DNA from: Qipengyuania qiaonensis
GTDB taxonomy: Bacteria; Pseudomonadota; Alphaproteobacteria; Sphingomonadales; Sphingomonadaceae
Direction of reading: 5' to 3'
Length of the DNA: 64,000 bases
Assembly: GCF_019711515.1 (NCBI RefSeq)
Contig: NZ_JAIGNO010000001.1
Location: forward strand, 525,374 to 589,373
Below the pieces are notes generated by a model. It saw nothing but the letters and a program-made list of their open reading frames with translations, was not told the DNA's origin and made no database searches. The position numbers were made by a program, and so were the translations under genes. Of this stretch, positions 56,066 to 64,000 are shown in pieces (position 1 is the first letter of the stretch; every line of letters starts with the position of its first letter).

Positions 56066-56187
56066 GATGGCGGGGCTGCCCGGCACGAGCCGCATGAACA
56101 TCCCTGAGGCTATAAGCAATCCAAGGGAGCTGTCCCTGCCCTGGTCCACCGGTTCGGCCGTGGGATTGGGGCATACGGTACCCACCT
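56066..56187 (+). ncRNA. ssrS: 6S RNA
   Basis: The region between zapA and the formyl-THF cyclo-ligase gene has the position and sequence style of 6S RNA: a 5' arm GGGGCTGCCCGGCACGAG, a central single-stranded stretch AAGCAATCC, and a 3' arm GGATTGGGGCATACGGTACCC. 6S RNA mimics an open promoter and holds housekeeping RNA polymerase in stationary phase. Ends are approximate (about +-15 bases). Confidence 0.8.
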
Positions 56188-56203
56188 GACGTTTAGGCGT
56201 CAG
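56186..56203 (+). terminator. Hairpin after 6S RNA
   Basis: CTGACG-TTTAGG-CGTCAG, a 6-bp stem directly after the 6S 3' arm, followed by AGGATTT. Typical of the 3' end of alphaproteobacterial 6S genes. Confidence 0.5.
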
Positions 56204-56298
56204 AGGATTTCGCCGGAAATCGACCCATGGTGGTTCCGCCACTTTCACCATCATCGAGCACGTGGACGGCGGCGAGACCTCCCGGTAAGGACGCAGGC

Positions 56299-56871
56299 GT
56301 GACCAAGGACGACCTCCGCAAACGGCTGCGCGCCGCTCGCCGCGAGCATGTGGCTGCCCTGCCCGACAGTGTGCGGACACTGGTGTTCATGCGCCCGCCC
56401 GCGCCATTGCTCGACATGGTGCCACAGGGTGCGACGATCGGTCTTTATCGCGCTGCATCCACGGAAGCACCTGCCGGAGCCTATGCGCGCTATTTCTACG
56501 ACGCGGGCCACGAGCTGGCCCTGCCCCGGTTTGCCGACAGGAACGCCCCGATGCAGTTCGCGCGCTTTACCGATCCGTTCGAAGAGAGCGATCTGGAAAC
56601 TGGCCCGTTCGGACTGCTACAGCCAGCGATGGACGCTGCCATCATCGAACCATCCGTCCTGTTCGTACCGCTGGTCGGCTTCACGGCCGACGGCGCGCGT
56701 CTCGGACAGGGCGGCGGACATTACGATCGCTGGCTGGCGGCGCACACCGGGGTTATCGCGATCGGGATCGGGTGGGATTGCCAACTGGTCGACGAACTTC
56801 CCACCGAACCGCACGACATCCCGCTCGCCGCTATCGTGACGCCGACCCGCCTCTACGGTCCGTTCGCATGA
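56299..56871 (+). CDS. 5-formyltetrahydrofolate cyclo-ligase
   Basis: ATP-dependent conversion of 5-formyl-THF to 5,10-methenyl-THF. 190 residues from a GTG start at 56299, which gives VTKDDLRKRLRAARREHV, the typical N-terminus; an ATG at 56227 would add 24 poorly conserved residues. Motifs: PRFADRNAPMQFARF, GPFGLLQP, LFVPLVGFTADGARLGQGGGHYDRWLA (substrate and ATP loop). A ribosome-binding site GTAAGGA is 8 bases before the GTG. Its gene lies after 6S RNA as in many proteobacteria (ygfA/fthC). Confidence 0.9.
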   Translation: MTKDDLRKRLRAARREHVAALPDSVRTLVFMRPPAPLLDMVPQGATIGLYRAASTEAPAGAYARYFYDAGHELALPRFADRNAPMQFARFTDPFEESDLETGPFGLLQPAMDAAIIEPSVLFVPLVGFTADGARLGQGGGHYDRWLAAHTGVIAIGIGWDCQLVDELPTEPHDIPLAAIVTPTRLYGPFA

Positions 56872-57083
56872 GAAAAGAACCCACCTGGCGCATCCCGGTC
56901 GGCATTCTTGGCCTTCTGCTTGCATTGGCGGTCTATGGGCTCGTCATTGCGCGCTATGCACCGGGGCTGATCGGCGGGTGGCCGACGCTGGTCCAGACGA
57001 TCGTCTATGTCGTGTTGGGCGTGATCTGGCTCTTGCCGCTGCGCCGCTTTCTGATCTGGATGGAAACGGGCCGCTGGGGCTGA
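56868..57083 (+). CDS. DUF2842 small membrane protein
   Basis: A 71-residue protein with two membrane helices (about 9-29 and 40-56) and the ending LPLRRFLIWMETGRWG, which matches DUF2842. Function unknown. The ATG overlaps the stop of the cyclo-ligase (ATGA), so it is translationally coupled. Confidence 0.85.
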   Translation: MRKEPTWRIPVGILGLLLALAVYGLVIARYAPGLIGGWPTLVQTIVYVVLGVIWLLPLRRFLIWMETGRWG

Positions 57084-57161
57084 CTGGTCCGTAGCGGGCA
57101 TGCCGGCTGGCACGCGGAATTCCGCGAACGTGATAGTCTGCAATATCGGAAGATACCCAAG

Positions 57162-57238
57162 TGGCGCGAGTGACGGGGCTCGAACCCGCGACCTTCGGCG
57201 TGACAGGCCGACACTCTAACCAACTGAGCTACACCCGC
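57162..57238 (-). tRNA. tRNA-Asp (anticodon GTC)
   Basis: A 77-nt cloverleaf with encoded CCA. Acceptor GCGGGTG / CACTCGC with one G-T pair, anticodon loop CTGTCAC, and T arm GCGGGTTCGAGCCCCGT. Confidence 0.96.
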
Positions 57239-57610
57239 GCAGCCACTTGGGAGCCGCGCATCTACGGGCGGGTCCGATTCCTGTCAATGAAGATATGACG
57301 GTTTTTTTGCTCTTTTTGCAGGGCTTGAATTGCGTTGACGCCTTTACCCGGATTTAGCCCTTATCGCCGAGATTTCCGTCAGCGTTTGCGCGTGGGGGAA
57401 TTCACGGGCGGCGTAATGCTGGATAAGATTTTTCTTATCTTTTCCATGAGCTTATTGGGCACACGCGGGATTGCCACGCAATCGGCACTGGATATCCAGA
57501 CCGCCGCGTATCCGATTGCAGCGGGAACTGCTCCAGAACGGGCGGGACCATCGCCCGCGACCCGATCCGGAAATCTATCCAAACCTATCCATCGCTGACG
57601 GCAGAAACCG
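57239..57610. other. Gene-poor 370-bp region between tRNA-Asp and the dehydrogenase operon
   Basis: No convincing gene. A plus-strand frame near 57416-57598 would encode MLDKIFLIFSMSLLGTRG..., about 60 residues with a hydrophobic start, but without a good ribosome-binding site or family. T-rich tracts occur around 57299-57320. Confidence 0.4.
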
Positions 57611-57614
57611 TCAG
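57595..57614 (-). terminator. Hairpin at the end of the dehydrogenase operon
   Basis: CTGACGG-CAGAAA-CCGTCAG, a perfect 7-bp stem spanning the E2 stop codon at 57611-57613. It probably terminates or protects the operon mRNA. Confidence 0.45.
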
Positions 57615-58912
57615 TCGACCAGGATCAATGCGGGCGTTTCCAGAAGTTTCTTGAGCGCCTGGACAAAGCTCGCGGCATCCCAGCCATCGACTACGCGATG
57701 GTCGCAGCTGATCGAGATGTTCATCAGCTTGCGCTTCTCGATCCGCTCCACTCCATCGCTACCGGTGATGTACATCGGGCGTTCGATGATCCGGTTCGGG
57801 CCAATAATAGCGACTTCTGGTCGATTGATCACAGGCGTCGTCGCCACGCCACCCAGCGGGCCGAGCGAGGTGACGGTGAGAGTACCGCCCTGCATTTCTT
57901 CGGATTTGGCGGTGCCGTTGCGCGCAGCGTCGGCGAGACGCACAATCTCGTTCGCCAACTGCCACAGATTTTTCGACTCCGCGTTCCTGATCACAGGCAC
58001 CATTAGTCCCGCATCGGTCTGTGCGGCCATTCCCATATGCACGGCGCCGTGCCGCGTCACCACGCCCGCCTCGTCATCATAGCGGGCATTGATCATCGGA
58101 AAATCGGGCAGCGTCTTGCAGATCGCGGTGATCAGCAGCGGCAGAATGGTGAGCTTGGGCTTGCCACCGCGGGCACCATTGAGCTGTGCGCGTAATTCCT
58201 CCAGCGCGGTAACGTCGCACTCTTCGACATAGGAGAAATGCGGGATGTTGCGTTTCGACGCAGCCATGTTCTCGGCGATGCGGCGGCGCATGCCGATAAC
58301 TTTCTGCTGCTGATCCTCGCGAGTCTTGGCTGCAGCGCCGTAGCCCGAATTGTACGACAGGAACTGATCCAGATCGCCGTGCCGTATGCGGCCTTCTTCG
58401 GAAGGTTTCACCTTGCCGAGATCAACGCCGAGGTCTTTAGCGCGCTGGCGCACGGCAGGGGTCGCCAGAACCTTCGCATGAGCCAAAGGTTCGGGTGCCG
58501 GAGTGGGGTCGGGAAGCGGTTCGGGTTCGGCATCGGCGGCCAGTGCATCGTCGGCATCGGAAGCGTCCGAGGTTTCCACCTCTATCCGTTTCTCGACCTC
58601 TTCGTCCTTCGGTGCGGGTGCGGCTTCCGCTGCCGCCTCGTTCTCTTCTATTACGTCTTCAGGTACTTGGCCCTCGACTTCGATAACCACCAGCATCGAG
58701 CCGATCGAAACCATATCGCCCTCGCCGCCGGCAATCTCGAGGATCTTGCCGGTGACCGGGCTTTCCATCGGCACGGTCGCCTTGTCGGTCATCATGTCTA
58801 CGAATTCTTCGTCTTCATTGACCGTATCGCCGACAGCCTTGTGCCACTGCACGATCTCGGCCTCGGCAATGCCTTCGCCGATATCGGGCATGTTGAAGGT
58901 GAATTTCGCCAT
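57611..58912 (-). CDS. bkdB: Branched-chain 2-oxoacid dehydrogenase E2 (dihydrolipoyl acyltransferase)
   Basis: Core acyltransferase of the complex that oxidises 2-oxoisovalerate and related acids to acyl-CoA. 433 residues: lipoyl domain 1-80 with lipoyl-lysine K44 in MTDKATV, an Ala/Pro/Glu-rich linker, an E1/E3-binding domain (VLATPAVRQRAKDLGVDLGKV), and a catalytic domain ending with HRVVDGWDAASF, containing the active-site His and Asp. The start at 58912 follows the E1-beta stop by 5 bases. No E3 gene is next to it. Confidence 0.9.
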   Translation of the reverse strand: MAKFTFNMPDIGEGIAEAEIVQWHKAVGDTVNEDEEFVDMMTDKATVPMESPVTGKILEIAGGEGDMVSIGSMLVVIEVEGQVPEDVIEENEAAAEAAPAPKDEEVEKRIEVETSDASDADDALAADAEPEPLPDPTPAPEPLAHAKVLATPAVRQRAKDLGVDLGKVKPSEEGRIRHGDLDQFLSYNSGYGAAAKTREDQQQKVIGMRRRIAENMAASKRNIPHFSYVEECDVTALEELRAQLNGARGGKPKLTILPLLITAICKTLPDFPMINARYDDEAGVVTRHGAVHMGMAAQTDAGLMVPVIRNAESKNLWQLANEIVRLADAARNGTAKSEEMQGGTLTVTSLGPLGGVATTPVINRPEVAIIGPNRIIERPMYITGSDGVERIEKRKLMNISISCDHRVVDGWDAASFVQALKKLLETPALILVD

Positions 58913-58917
58913 GGGGA

Positions 58918-59979
58918 TCAGTCCTTGAGGATCTTGTCGATGGCCTCGCCGATGCGGATCGGACCGGGGAAATAGGCCCATTCGAGGCTGTGGGGATAGG
59001 GTGTGTCGAAGCCGGTCACGCGTTCGACGGGCGCTTCGAGATGGTAGAAGCAGCGTTCGGTAACGAGCGCGGACAGCTCGGCCCCGAAACCGGCAGTGCG
59101 GGTCGCTTCATGGACGACCAGGCAGCGCCCGGTCTTCTTGACGCTTTCTTCGATCGCTTCGATGTCGAGCGGAACGATGGTTCGCAGGTCGATGATGTCC
59201 GCCTCGACGCCCTTCTCGGCGCAGACCGCTTCGACCACGTGAACCATAGTGCCGTAGGCGAGGATGGTGAGCTCCTCGCCTTCGGTCGCCAGGCGGGCCT
59301 TGCCCAGCGGGATCTTGTAATAGCCTTCGGGGACAATGCTCGCGTCAAACTTCTTCCATGGCTGCACCGGCTTGTCGTAATAGCCGGAGAACGGACCGTT
59401 GTAGATGCGCTTGGGCTCGAAGAAGATGACCGGATCGTTGTCCTCAATGCAGGAAATCAGCAAGCCCTTGGCATCGTAGGGCGTCGCCGGGATGACGGTC
59501 TTCAATCCCGATACATGGGCGAAGATCGCCTCCGGGCTCTGGCTGTGCGTCTGGCCGCCGAAGATGCCGCCTCCGAAGGGCGACCGTACCGTCATCGGTG
59601 CAATGTATTCTCCCGCCGAACGGTACCGCAGGCGTGCGGCCTCGGAAATCAGCTGGTCGAGCCCGGGATAGATGTAATCGGCAAACTGGATTTCCGGGAC
59701 GGGCCGCAGACCATAGGCTCCCATCCCAACCGCCACCGCGATGATGCCGCATTCGTTGATCGGCGTGTCGAAAACACGGGTCTTGCCGTATTTTTCCTGC
59801 AGGCCGGCCGTGCAGCGGAACACCCCGCCGAAATAACCGACGTCCTCGCCCATCACGACTACGTCGCCGTCGCGTTCCATCGACACATCGAGCGCTTCGT
59901 TGATCGCTTCGATCATGTTCAGCCGACGTTCGGTGCCCGATGAAGCGTCCGATTCACGTGCTTTTGTGGCGGTGCTCAC
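58918..59979 (-). CDS. bkdA2: Branched-chain 2-oxoacid dehydrogenase E1 beta
   Basis: Beta subunit of the TPP-dependent E1 decarboxylase. The 353-residue product contains VMGEDVGYFGGVFRCTAGL, FDTPINECGIIAVAVGMGAYG, RSPFGGGIFGGQTHSQSPEA and LRTIVPLDIEAIEESVKKTGR. A GTG start at 59979 overlaps the E1-alpha stop by 4 bases (GTGA). The 'GGVFRCT' and 'FGGGIFGGQTHSQS' segments favour the branched-chain over the pyruvate subtype. Confidence 0.9.
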   Translation of the reverse strand: MSTATKARESDASSGTERRLNMIEAINEALDVSMERDGDVVVMGEDVGYFGGVFRCTAGLQEKYGKTRVFDTPINECGIIAVAVGMGAYGLRPVPEIQFADYIYPGLDQLISEAARLRYRSAGEYIAPMTVRSPFGGGIFGGQTHSQSPEAIFAHVSGLKTVIPATPYDAKGLLISCIEDNDPVIFFEPKRIYNGPFSGYYDKPVQPWKKFDASIVPEGYYKIPLGKARLATEGEELTILAYGTMVHVVEAVCAEKGVEADIIDLRTIVPLDIEAIEESVKKTGRCLVVHEATRTAGFGAELSALVTERCFYHLEAPVERVTGFDTPYPHSLEWAYFPGPIRIGEAIDKILKD

Positions 59980-61277
59980 TGGTCGAGCCCTCCCGGAAAC
60001 TTGATCTCGCGTTCCCGGATTGCCTGCCGGCTCTGCTCCCTGAGATGCCAAGGCAGTTCCTCGAACACGTCCTCGAACATGGTGCGGAACGGATGGTGTA
60101 GGCCGTGCCCCAGAATGCCGTTGGCTTCGGCTTCCTTGGTCACCTTTTTGACGTGTTCGGCCGCCTCGAGATCCATCTTTTCCTGCCGGTCCTCGTCCCA
60201 TTCGCCGATCGCGATAAGGTGGTCCTTGAGGCGCGTCACCGGATCGCCCAGCGGCCATTCATTCCGCTCTTGCGCGCTGCGATAGCCGCTGGGATCGTCA
60301 GAGGTCGAATGCCCCTCGGCACGGTAGGTGAAGAACTCGATCAGCGTCGGCCCGGCATTGGCGCGGGCACGGTTGGCGGCCCATTGCTCTGCGGCGTAGC
60401 AAGCCAGCGCATCGTTTCCATCGACACGCAAACCGGCGAGGCCATAACCCAGCGCGCGCGCGGCGAAGGTGGTGCGCTCCGCACCGGCAAAGCCGCTGAA
60501 GCTGCTGATGGCCCACTGGTTGTTGATAACATTGAGGATAACCGGTGCATTATACACCGTCGCGAAGGTGCAGGCCGAATGGAAATCGCCTTCCGCGGTG
60601 CTGCCCTCGCCCACCCATGTCGCGGCGATCCGGCTGTCCCCCTTCATCGCGCTGGCCATGGCCCAGCCCACCGCCTGCGGGGTCTGCGTCGCAAGATTGC
60701 CGCTGATGGTGAAGAAGCTGTGCTCACGGCTCGAATACATGATCGGTAGCTGACGGCCCTTCAGCTTGTCGCCCTTGTTCGAATAGATCTGATTGATCAT
60801 CTCGATCAGTGGATAGCCGCGCTGGATCAGGATGCCCTGCTGGCGGTAGCTTGGAAAGACCATGTCGTCTCCGGCGAGCGCCATCGACGCGGAAACGCTG
60901 GTCGCCTCCTCGCCCGTGCACTTCATATAGAAGCTGGTCTTGCCCTGCCGCTGGCCGCGAAACATGCGCTCGTCGAATGCACGGGTCATCGCCATATGGC
61001 CGAGCATCTTGCGCAATGTGTCGGGATCGAGCTTGGGATCCCAGGGACCGTGCGCCTTGTTGTCATCCCCCAGGACACGCACCAGTCCGAACGCCATGTC
61101 GCGCATCGTTGCAGGGTCGCAGGTTTCATCGGGACGCGGGGTGTTACCCGCTTCGGGCACGTCGATGTGCGAGAAATCGACCGTGTCGCCCGGCCGGAAC
61201 TTGGGTTCGGGAACATGCAGCGAAAGCGTCGGGCGGTTATCGCCTTGTGCTGCACTACCCTGGGGCCTGTCGGCCAT
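59976..61277 (-). CDS. bkdA1: Branched-chain 2-oxoacid dehydrogenase E1 alpha
   Basis: Alpha subunit, holding the TPP Mg site. The 433-residue product has SFYMKCTGEEATSVSASMAL, FPSYRQQGILIQRGY, TWVGEGSTAEGDFHSACTFA and NVINNQWAISSF (TPP motif GDG... replaced by GEGSTAEGDF...N.WAIS, as in branched-chain enzymes), and FFTYRAEGHSTSDDPSGYRS, the phosphorylation-loop region. M at 61277 fits the family; the frame is open to 61298. First gene of the operon. Confidence 0.9.
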   Translation of the reverse strand: MADRPQGSAAQGDNRPTLSLHVPEPKFRPGDTVDFSHIDVPEAGNTPRPDETCDPATMRDMAFGLVRVLGDDNKAHGPWDPKLDPDTLRKMLGHMAMTRAFDERMFRGQRQGKTSFYMKCTGEEATSVSASMALAGDDMVFPSYRQQGILIQRGYPLIEMINQIYSNKGDKLKGRQLPIMYSSREHSFFTISGNLATQTPQAVGWAMASAMKGDSRIAATWVGEGSTAEGDFHSACTFATVYNAPVILNVINNQWAISSFSGFAGAERTTFAARALGYGLAGLRVDGNDALACYAAEQWAANRARANAGPTLIEFFTYRAEGHSTSDDPSGYRSAQERNEWPLGDPVTRLKDHLIAIGEWDEDRQEKMDLEAAEHVKKVTKEAEANGILGHGLHHPFRTMFEDVFEELPWHLREQSRQAIREREIKFPGGLDQ

Positions 61278-61356
61278 AGAATCGTCTCCCAGACGCAATC
61301 TTACGCTTGCGCGTTATTTTATTTCACGAGTGGGAAACGGTCAAGTCAGCGCCGGA

Positions 61357-62283
61357 TCACACCGCTACAGGCGCCTTGATGGGCCCGTGCGGCGCATAGT
61401 CGTGAACCGCGAAATCCTCAATGCTATAGTCGAATATAGAGGTCGGGCGCCGCACTATTTCAAGCTTCGGATGCCCTTGCGGCTCCCGCGAAAGCTGCTC
61501 CTCGATCAGATGCTCGTGATTGAGGTAGAGGTGGGTGTCGCCACCCATCCAGACCAGCTCTCCCGGTTCCAGATCGGTCTGCTGCACGATCATCCTCGCC
61601 AACAACGCCGCCGACCACAGGTTGAATGGCAAACCCAGAGCTACATCGCAACTGCGTTGATAGAGCAAGCAGTTCAGCCGATCGCCAGCGACATAGAACT
61701 GATAGGTCTTGTGACACGGCGGCAGCGCCATCTCGGGTAGTTCCGCAACATTCCAACCCTCGATGATGTGGCGACGGCTGCCTGGGTTAACGCGCAGGCT
61801 TTCGACAACTTGGGCAACCTGATTGATCCCCAGCCCCTTGCTGAACAGTCCTCCCTCAACGGGATTGTAGGTCGGCCAGTCGACCCACTGCTTGCCGTAA
61901 ACCGGACCTAGATCGCCCCATTCGTCCGCGAAGGCCTCGTCATCCCGGATCCGATCAACGAAATCGTCGAGCGCAATCTTGTCGCCTGTTTCCCTGACGT
62001 AGCGAGCATGTGGCCACTCGTTCCAGATTTTCACGTTTTGCTGCACCAATGGCCGGATGTTGGTATTTCCCGTGAGAAACCACAGCAGCTCGCGTGTAGC
62101 AGTTTTCCAGTAGACTCGCTTGGTCGTGATGAGGGGCATCGCGCTGTGCGCGAGATCGAAGCGTAACATAGCACCAAACACAGAGCGTGTGCCTATGCCA
62201 GTACGGTCCTGCCGCTCGTCTCCCTCGAGCCAGATACGGCGCATGAGGTCGAGATACTGATGTTCGTAATGCGGACTTTGCAC
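61357..62283 (-). CDS. thyA: Thymidylate synthase
   Basis: Methylates dUMP to dTMP using 5,10-methylene-THF. 308 residues from a GTG start at 62283, which gives QSPHYEHQYLDLMRRIWLEG, the typical start; the frame to 62451 contains tRNA-flanking sequence. Motifs: DRTGIGTRSVFGAMLRFDL, ELLWFLTGNTN, the nucleophile Cys in ALPPCHKTYQFYV, QRSCDVALGLPFN and YLNHEHLIEEQLSREP. Full length. It has a 58-bp gap to the dehydrogenase operon upstream of that operon's start. Confidence 0.95.
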   Translation of the reverse strand: MQSPHYEHQYLDLMRRIWLEGDERQDRTGIGTRSVFGAMLRFDLAHSAMPLITTKRVYWKTATRELLWFLTGNTNIRPLVQQNVKIWNEWPHARYVRETGDKIALDDFVDRIRDDEAFADEWGDLGPVYGKQWVDWPTYNPVEGGLFSKGLGINQVAQVVESLRVNPGSRRHIIEGWNVAELPEMALPPCHKTYQFYVAGDRLNCLLYQRSCDVALGLPFNLWSAALLARMIVQQTDLEPGELVWMGGDTHLYLNHEHLIEEQLSREPQGHPKLEIVRRPTSIFDYSIEDFAVHDYAPHGPIKAPVAV

Positions 62284-62423
62284 GGGATTTTGCTCGCTTC
62301 GGGTGTTCCATACCCCTACTCCCGATCTTCCGTAATTGCCTGCTTGCACGTTCAGCAATCCACACCTATAGGGCGCGCCTGCTTCGCACCCGCTGCTTGA
62401 AAGAAGCCGCGGGCCGATCCGGT

Positions 62424-62500
62424 CGGGGAGTAGCTCAGCCTGGTAGAGCACTGTCTTCGGGAGGCAGGGGCCGGAGGTTCGAATCCTCTCTCCCCGACCA
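62424..62500 (+). tRNA. tRNA-Pro (anticodon CGG)
   Basis: A 77-nt cloverleaf with encoded CCA. Acceptor CGGGGAG / CTCCCCG, anticodon loop TTCGGGA, T arm GGAGGTTCGAATCCTC. An integrase gene starts 110 bases downstream in the same direction, the usual layout when a tRNA 3' end is an attachment site. Confidence 0.95.
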
Positions 62501-62609
62501 CTTTATCTTAAAAGTGACGGTTTTTCGCCAATTTGCATGGGCTAATGCCGTGCACCGGACACATAACCGATACATATAAGCGTAGCACATGCGGGAAGGT
62601 GATCAACCG

Positions 62610-63926
62610 ATGCCGCGCATTCCGCACGTGACCCGCCGCGATGGACGGTATGTCTTTCGCCGCCGGATGCATTTCCGAAATATTATATCGAAGCCGCTAG
62701 TTATCTCGCTGCGCACGGCAGATGGTCACACCGCCCGAGAACGGGCTGCGGTCCTTTCTGCACATTTCGTGCTCGTGAAATTATGCGTGAGAGAAATGCT
62801 GCAATCTGGGAAAGAACTGACCGAGGCAGAAATTGTGACTCTGTTTCGAAACGCCCTGAAGGAACGGCTTCGTCAGCATGTTCGTATCGCCTTTGAATAT
62901 GGCGAATGGTCGGACAGAGCGCTTTCGATCGCCGCCGACGATCGGGAAGCTTACCTTACTCTCAGGCCGACCGGCGGTCTTGATCCCGATTTATTGTCCG
63001 TTGCGAAGGAGATACTTCCCGATCAGGACATAGAAGCCACCCTCACGGAAATTGGGGCTCCCGTCACTGCGGGAAACGTCGCCCTGGCTCGCACACACAT
63101 CTTCCGAGCCAGGGCCGCAGCAGGCAAACGCGTCCAGCGACTGTATGATGAAGAAATCATGGACGCGCCTGATGCGGTCAGGGCACTTATGGCGGACATC
63201 GATCTGCCGATACAAAACGGCTTCGGTTCGATTGAACATACAAGCCAACCGCCCGCCAACTCCTCGTCCGATCAAAGATCAGAAAGCCAGTTCCTGATCT
63301 ACGATGCGCGGCGCTTCGGCGATGTTATTGAGGAAATCCTGCGTGAGCTGAAAGCCGAGCGCATTTGGAAGGGCGATCTGCGCCAGCAGCGCAGGGTCAT
63401 TCAGACCTTTGCCTGGATCACGGGAAATCGAGAGCTTGGCTCGTACGATCATCGAGACGTCAAGGCGTTTAAGAATGGATTGCTGCGTTTACCAAAGGGC
63501 TTCCGGTATGGAACGTTGACGAAGGGGTCAATGGCTCAGCCTTTCTCGGAAGTTGTCGCCGCTCTCCCTCCCGTTGCGCCCGGCGAGGGGAGAAATATGA
63601 AGACCCTGAATCGCGACCTGAGTTACATGAACACGGTCTCGAAGCATCTCGCAGAGTCGGCTTGGAAGCCCAGGCACCATGATATGCTTGTGCTGAATTT
63701 TGCGAGCAACCTGGCAAGGATCGTCGACAAGGGCATTGATCCCAGGCCGCCTTGGACGACGAAGCATCTGGAACTGCTATTCAAATCGCCGCTTTATGTT
63801 GGAGGATGAGGTGCACTTCACCGTCTGCACGAAGCGCCTCGACCACGGGTTTATCACGATGCTGCGTATTTTGCGCCGTTGCTCTGGTACTACACTCATG
63901 CATGTCGCGAAGAAATTTGCGGCCTA
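62610..63926 (+). pseudogene. Tyrosine-type site-specific integrase, disrupted
   Basis: Integrase with an N-terminal DUF6538-like region (PRIPHVTRRDGRYVFRRRM), a core-binding region (DVIEEILRELKAERIWKGDLRQQRRVIQTF) and the start of the catalytic domain. The reading frame stops at TGA 63807-63809 (after KSPLYVGG), yet the same frame goes on, without indel, with HRLHEAPRP...YHDAAYFAPLLWYYTHACREEICGL, which is the box I region containing the catalytic Arg. At 63927 the homology ends in foreign sequence. The gene is therefore broken twice. ATG at 62610 is preceded by GGAAGGTG; 62589 is another possible start. Confidence 0.85.
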
Positions 63927-64000
63927 GGGTCTGTGGGGATTTAGGATTCCCATTTGCGTGGATTTGTGATTCACGCTTTGGATGGAACGCTTTGTACTGA
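63927..64000 (+). mobile_element. Left end of an IS5-family-like insertion sequence (partial)
   Basis: Starting after CTA at 63924-63926, the sequence GGGTCTGTGGGGATTTAGG has no relation to integrase coding. 55 bases on, an ATG at 63982 opens a frame MERFVL that matches the usual N-terminus of IS5-family (IS427-group) transposases (often M-x-RFVLTDAQW). The window ends there, so neither the right end nor a target duplication can be seen. Confidence 0.6.

Noticed and set aside
57416..57598. 60-codon ORF beginning MLDKIFLIFSMSLLG
   Set aside because: The hydrophobic start is suggestive but there is no ribosome-binding site, no homology that I recognise, and the downstream part is compositionally random.
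63807..63809. Selenocysteine or programmed readthrough at the integrase TGA
   Set aside because: No selenocysteine element was seen and integrases do not use selenocysteine; a point mutation plus the second lesion at 63927 is simpler.
1..64000. CRISPR array, rRNA operon or complete prophage
   Set aside because: No regularly spaced repeats, no rRNA core sequences and no phage structural genes were seen.

Overview
The window is a high-GC alphaproteobacterial chromosome segment. Several features together point to Sphingomonadales, most likely Erythrobacteraceae: a long-form LeuA, long PstC and PstA subunits, a branched-chain 2-oxoacid dehydrogenase E1a/E1b/E2 operon, a prsK-prsR-prsT type regulatory locus, GTTC-N7-GTTC and GGAAC-N17-CGTT promoter motifs, and 6S RNA between zapA and a formyl-THF cyclo-ligase gene. 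The placement is inferred from gene content, not from a marker-gene tree.

Layout. 1-6.7 kb: the 3' end of leuA, a MASE1-PAS-GGDEF protein, an amidohydrolase, a nitronate monooxygenase, an unknown protein and a flavodoxin-like protein. 6.7-8.8 kb: recJ and two tandem identical tRNA-Glu genes. 8.8-17.5 kb: a phosphate-starvation cluster, phoR - OprP-like porin - pstSCAB - phoU - phoB. The porin gene and pstS are each preceded by three PhoB-type half-sites spaced 11 bp apart. 17.5-20 kb: a META-type lipoprotein, an extensin-family protein and a LysE exporter. 20-22.7 kb: a two-gene DNA-repair-like cassette, a radical SAM protein plus a DUF4130-UdgX fusion, whose only visible promoter carries a LexA box across its -10 element. 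22.8-29.5 kb: a stress flavoprotein, two amino-acid type transporters, panB, a DUF475 membrane protein and an SBF-like transporter.

29.6-36.2 kb: a tightly coupled sugar transferase - prsK - prsR - TPR lipoprotein operon of the exosortase/PEP-CTERM exopolysaccharide type. 36.3-40 kb: a small membrane protein under a sigma-EcfG-like promoter, then an ScfR/RamB-type regulator divergent from isocitrate lyase (glyoxylate bypass). 40-47.7 kb: a periplasmic M20 amidohydrolase, a DASS transporter, tRNA-Leu, an SuhB-family phosphatase, EF-P, an M23 peptidase and thiE. 48.2-55.4 kb: central sugar metabolism (class I aldolase, pgk, gap, tkt), with a thioesterase, a flavodoxin and a PCu(A)C-like protein interleaved. 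55.5-57.2 kb: zapA, 6S RNA, fthC, a DUF2842 protein and tRNA-Asp. 57.6-61.3 kb: the branched-chain dehydrogenase operon. 61.4-62.3 kb: thyA.

The right edge is accessory DNA. tRNA-Pro(CGG) is followed by a tyrosine-recombinase integrase gene that is broken twice, by an in-frame TGA and by what looks like the left end of an IS5-family element running off the window.

The most interesting items are the apparently SOS-controlled, probably leaderless radical SAM/UdgX cassette; the PrsK/PrsR regulators without a visible exosortase; the triple-repeat Pho boxes; the repeated TTTGTAA motifs at the scfR/aceA divergence; and the decayed island at tRNA-Pro. No CRISPR array, rRNA gene or complete prophage was seen.
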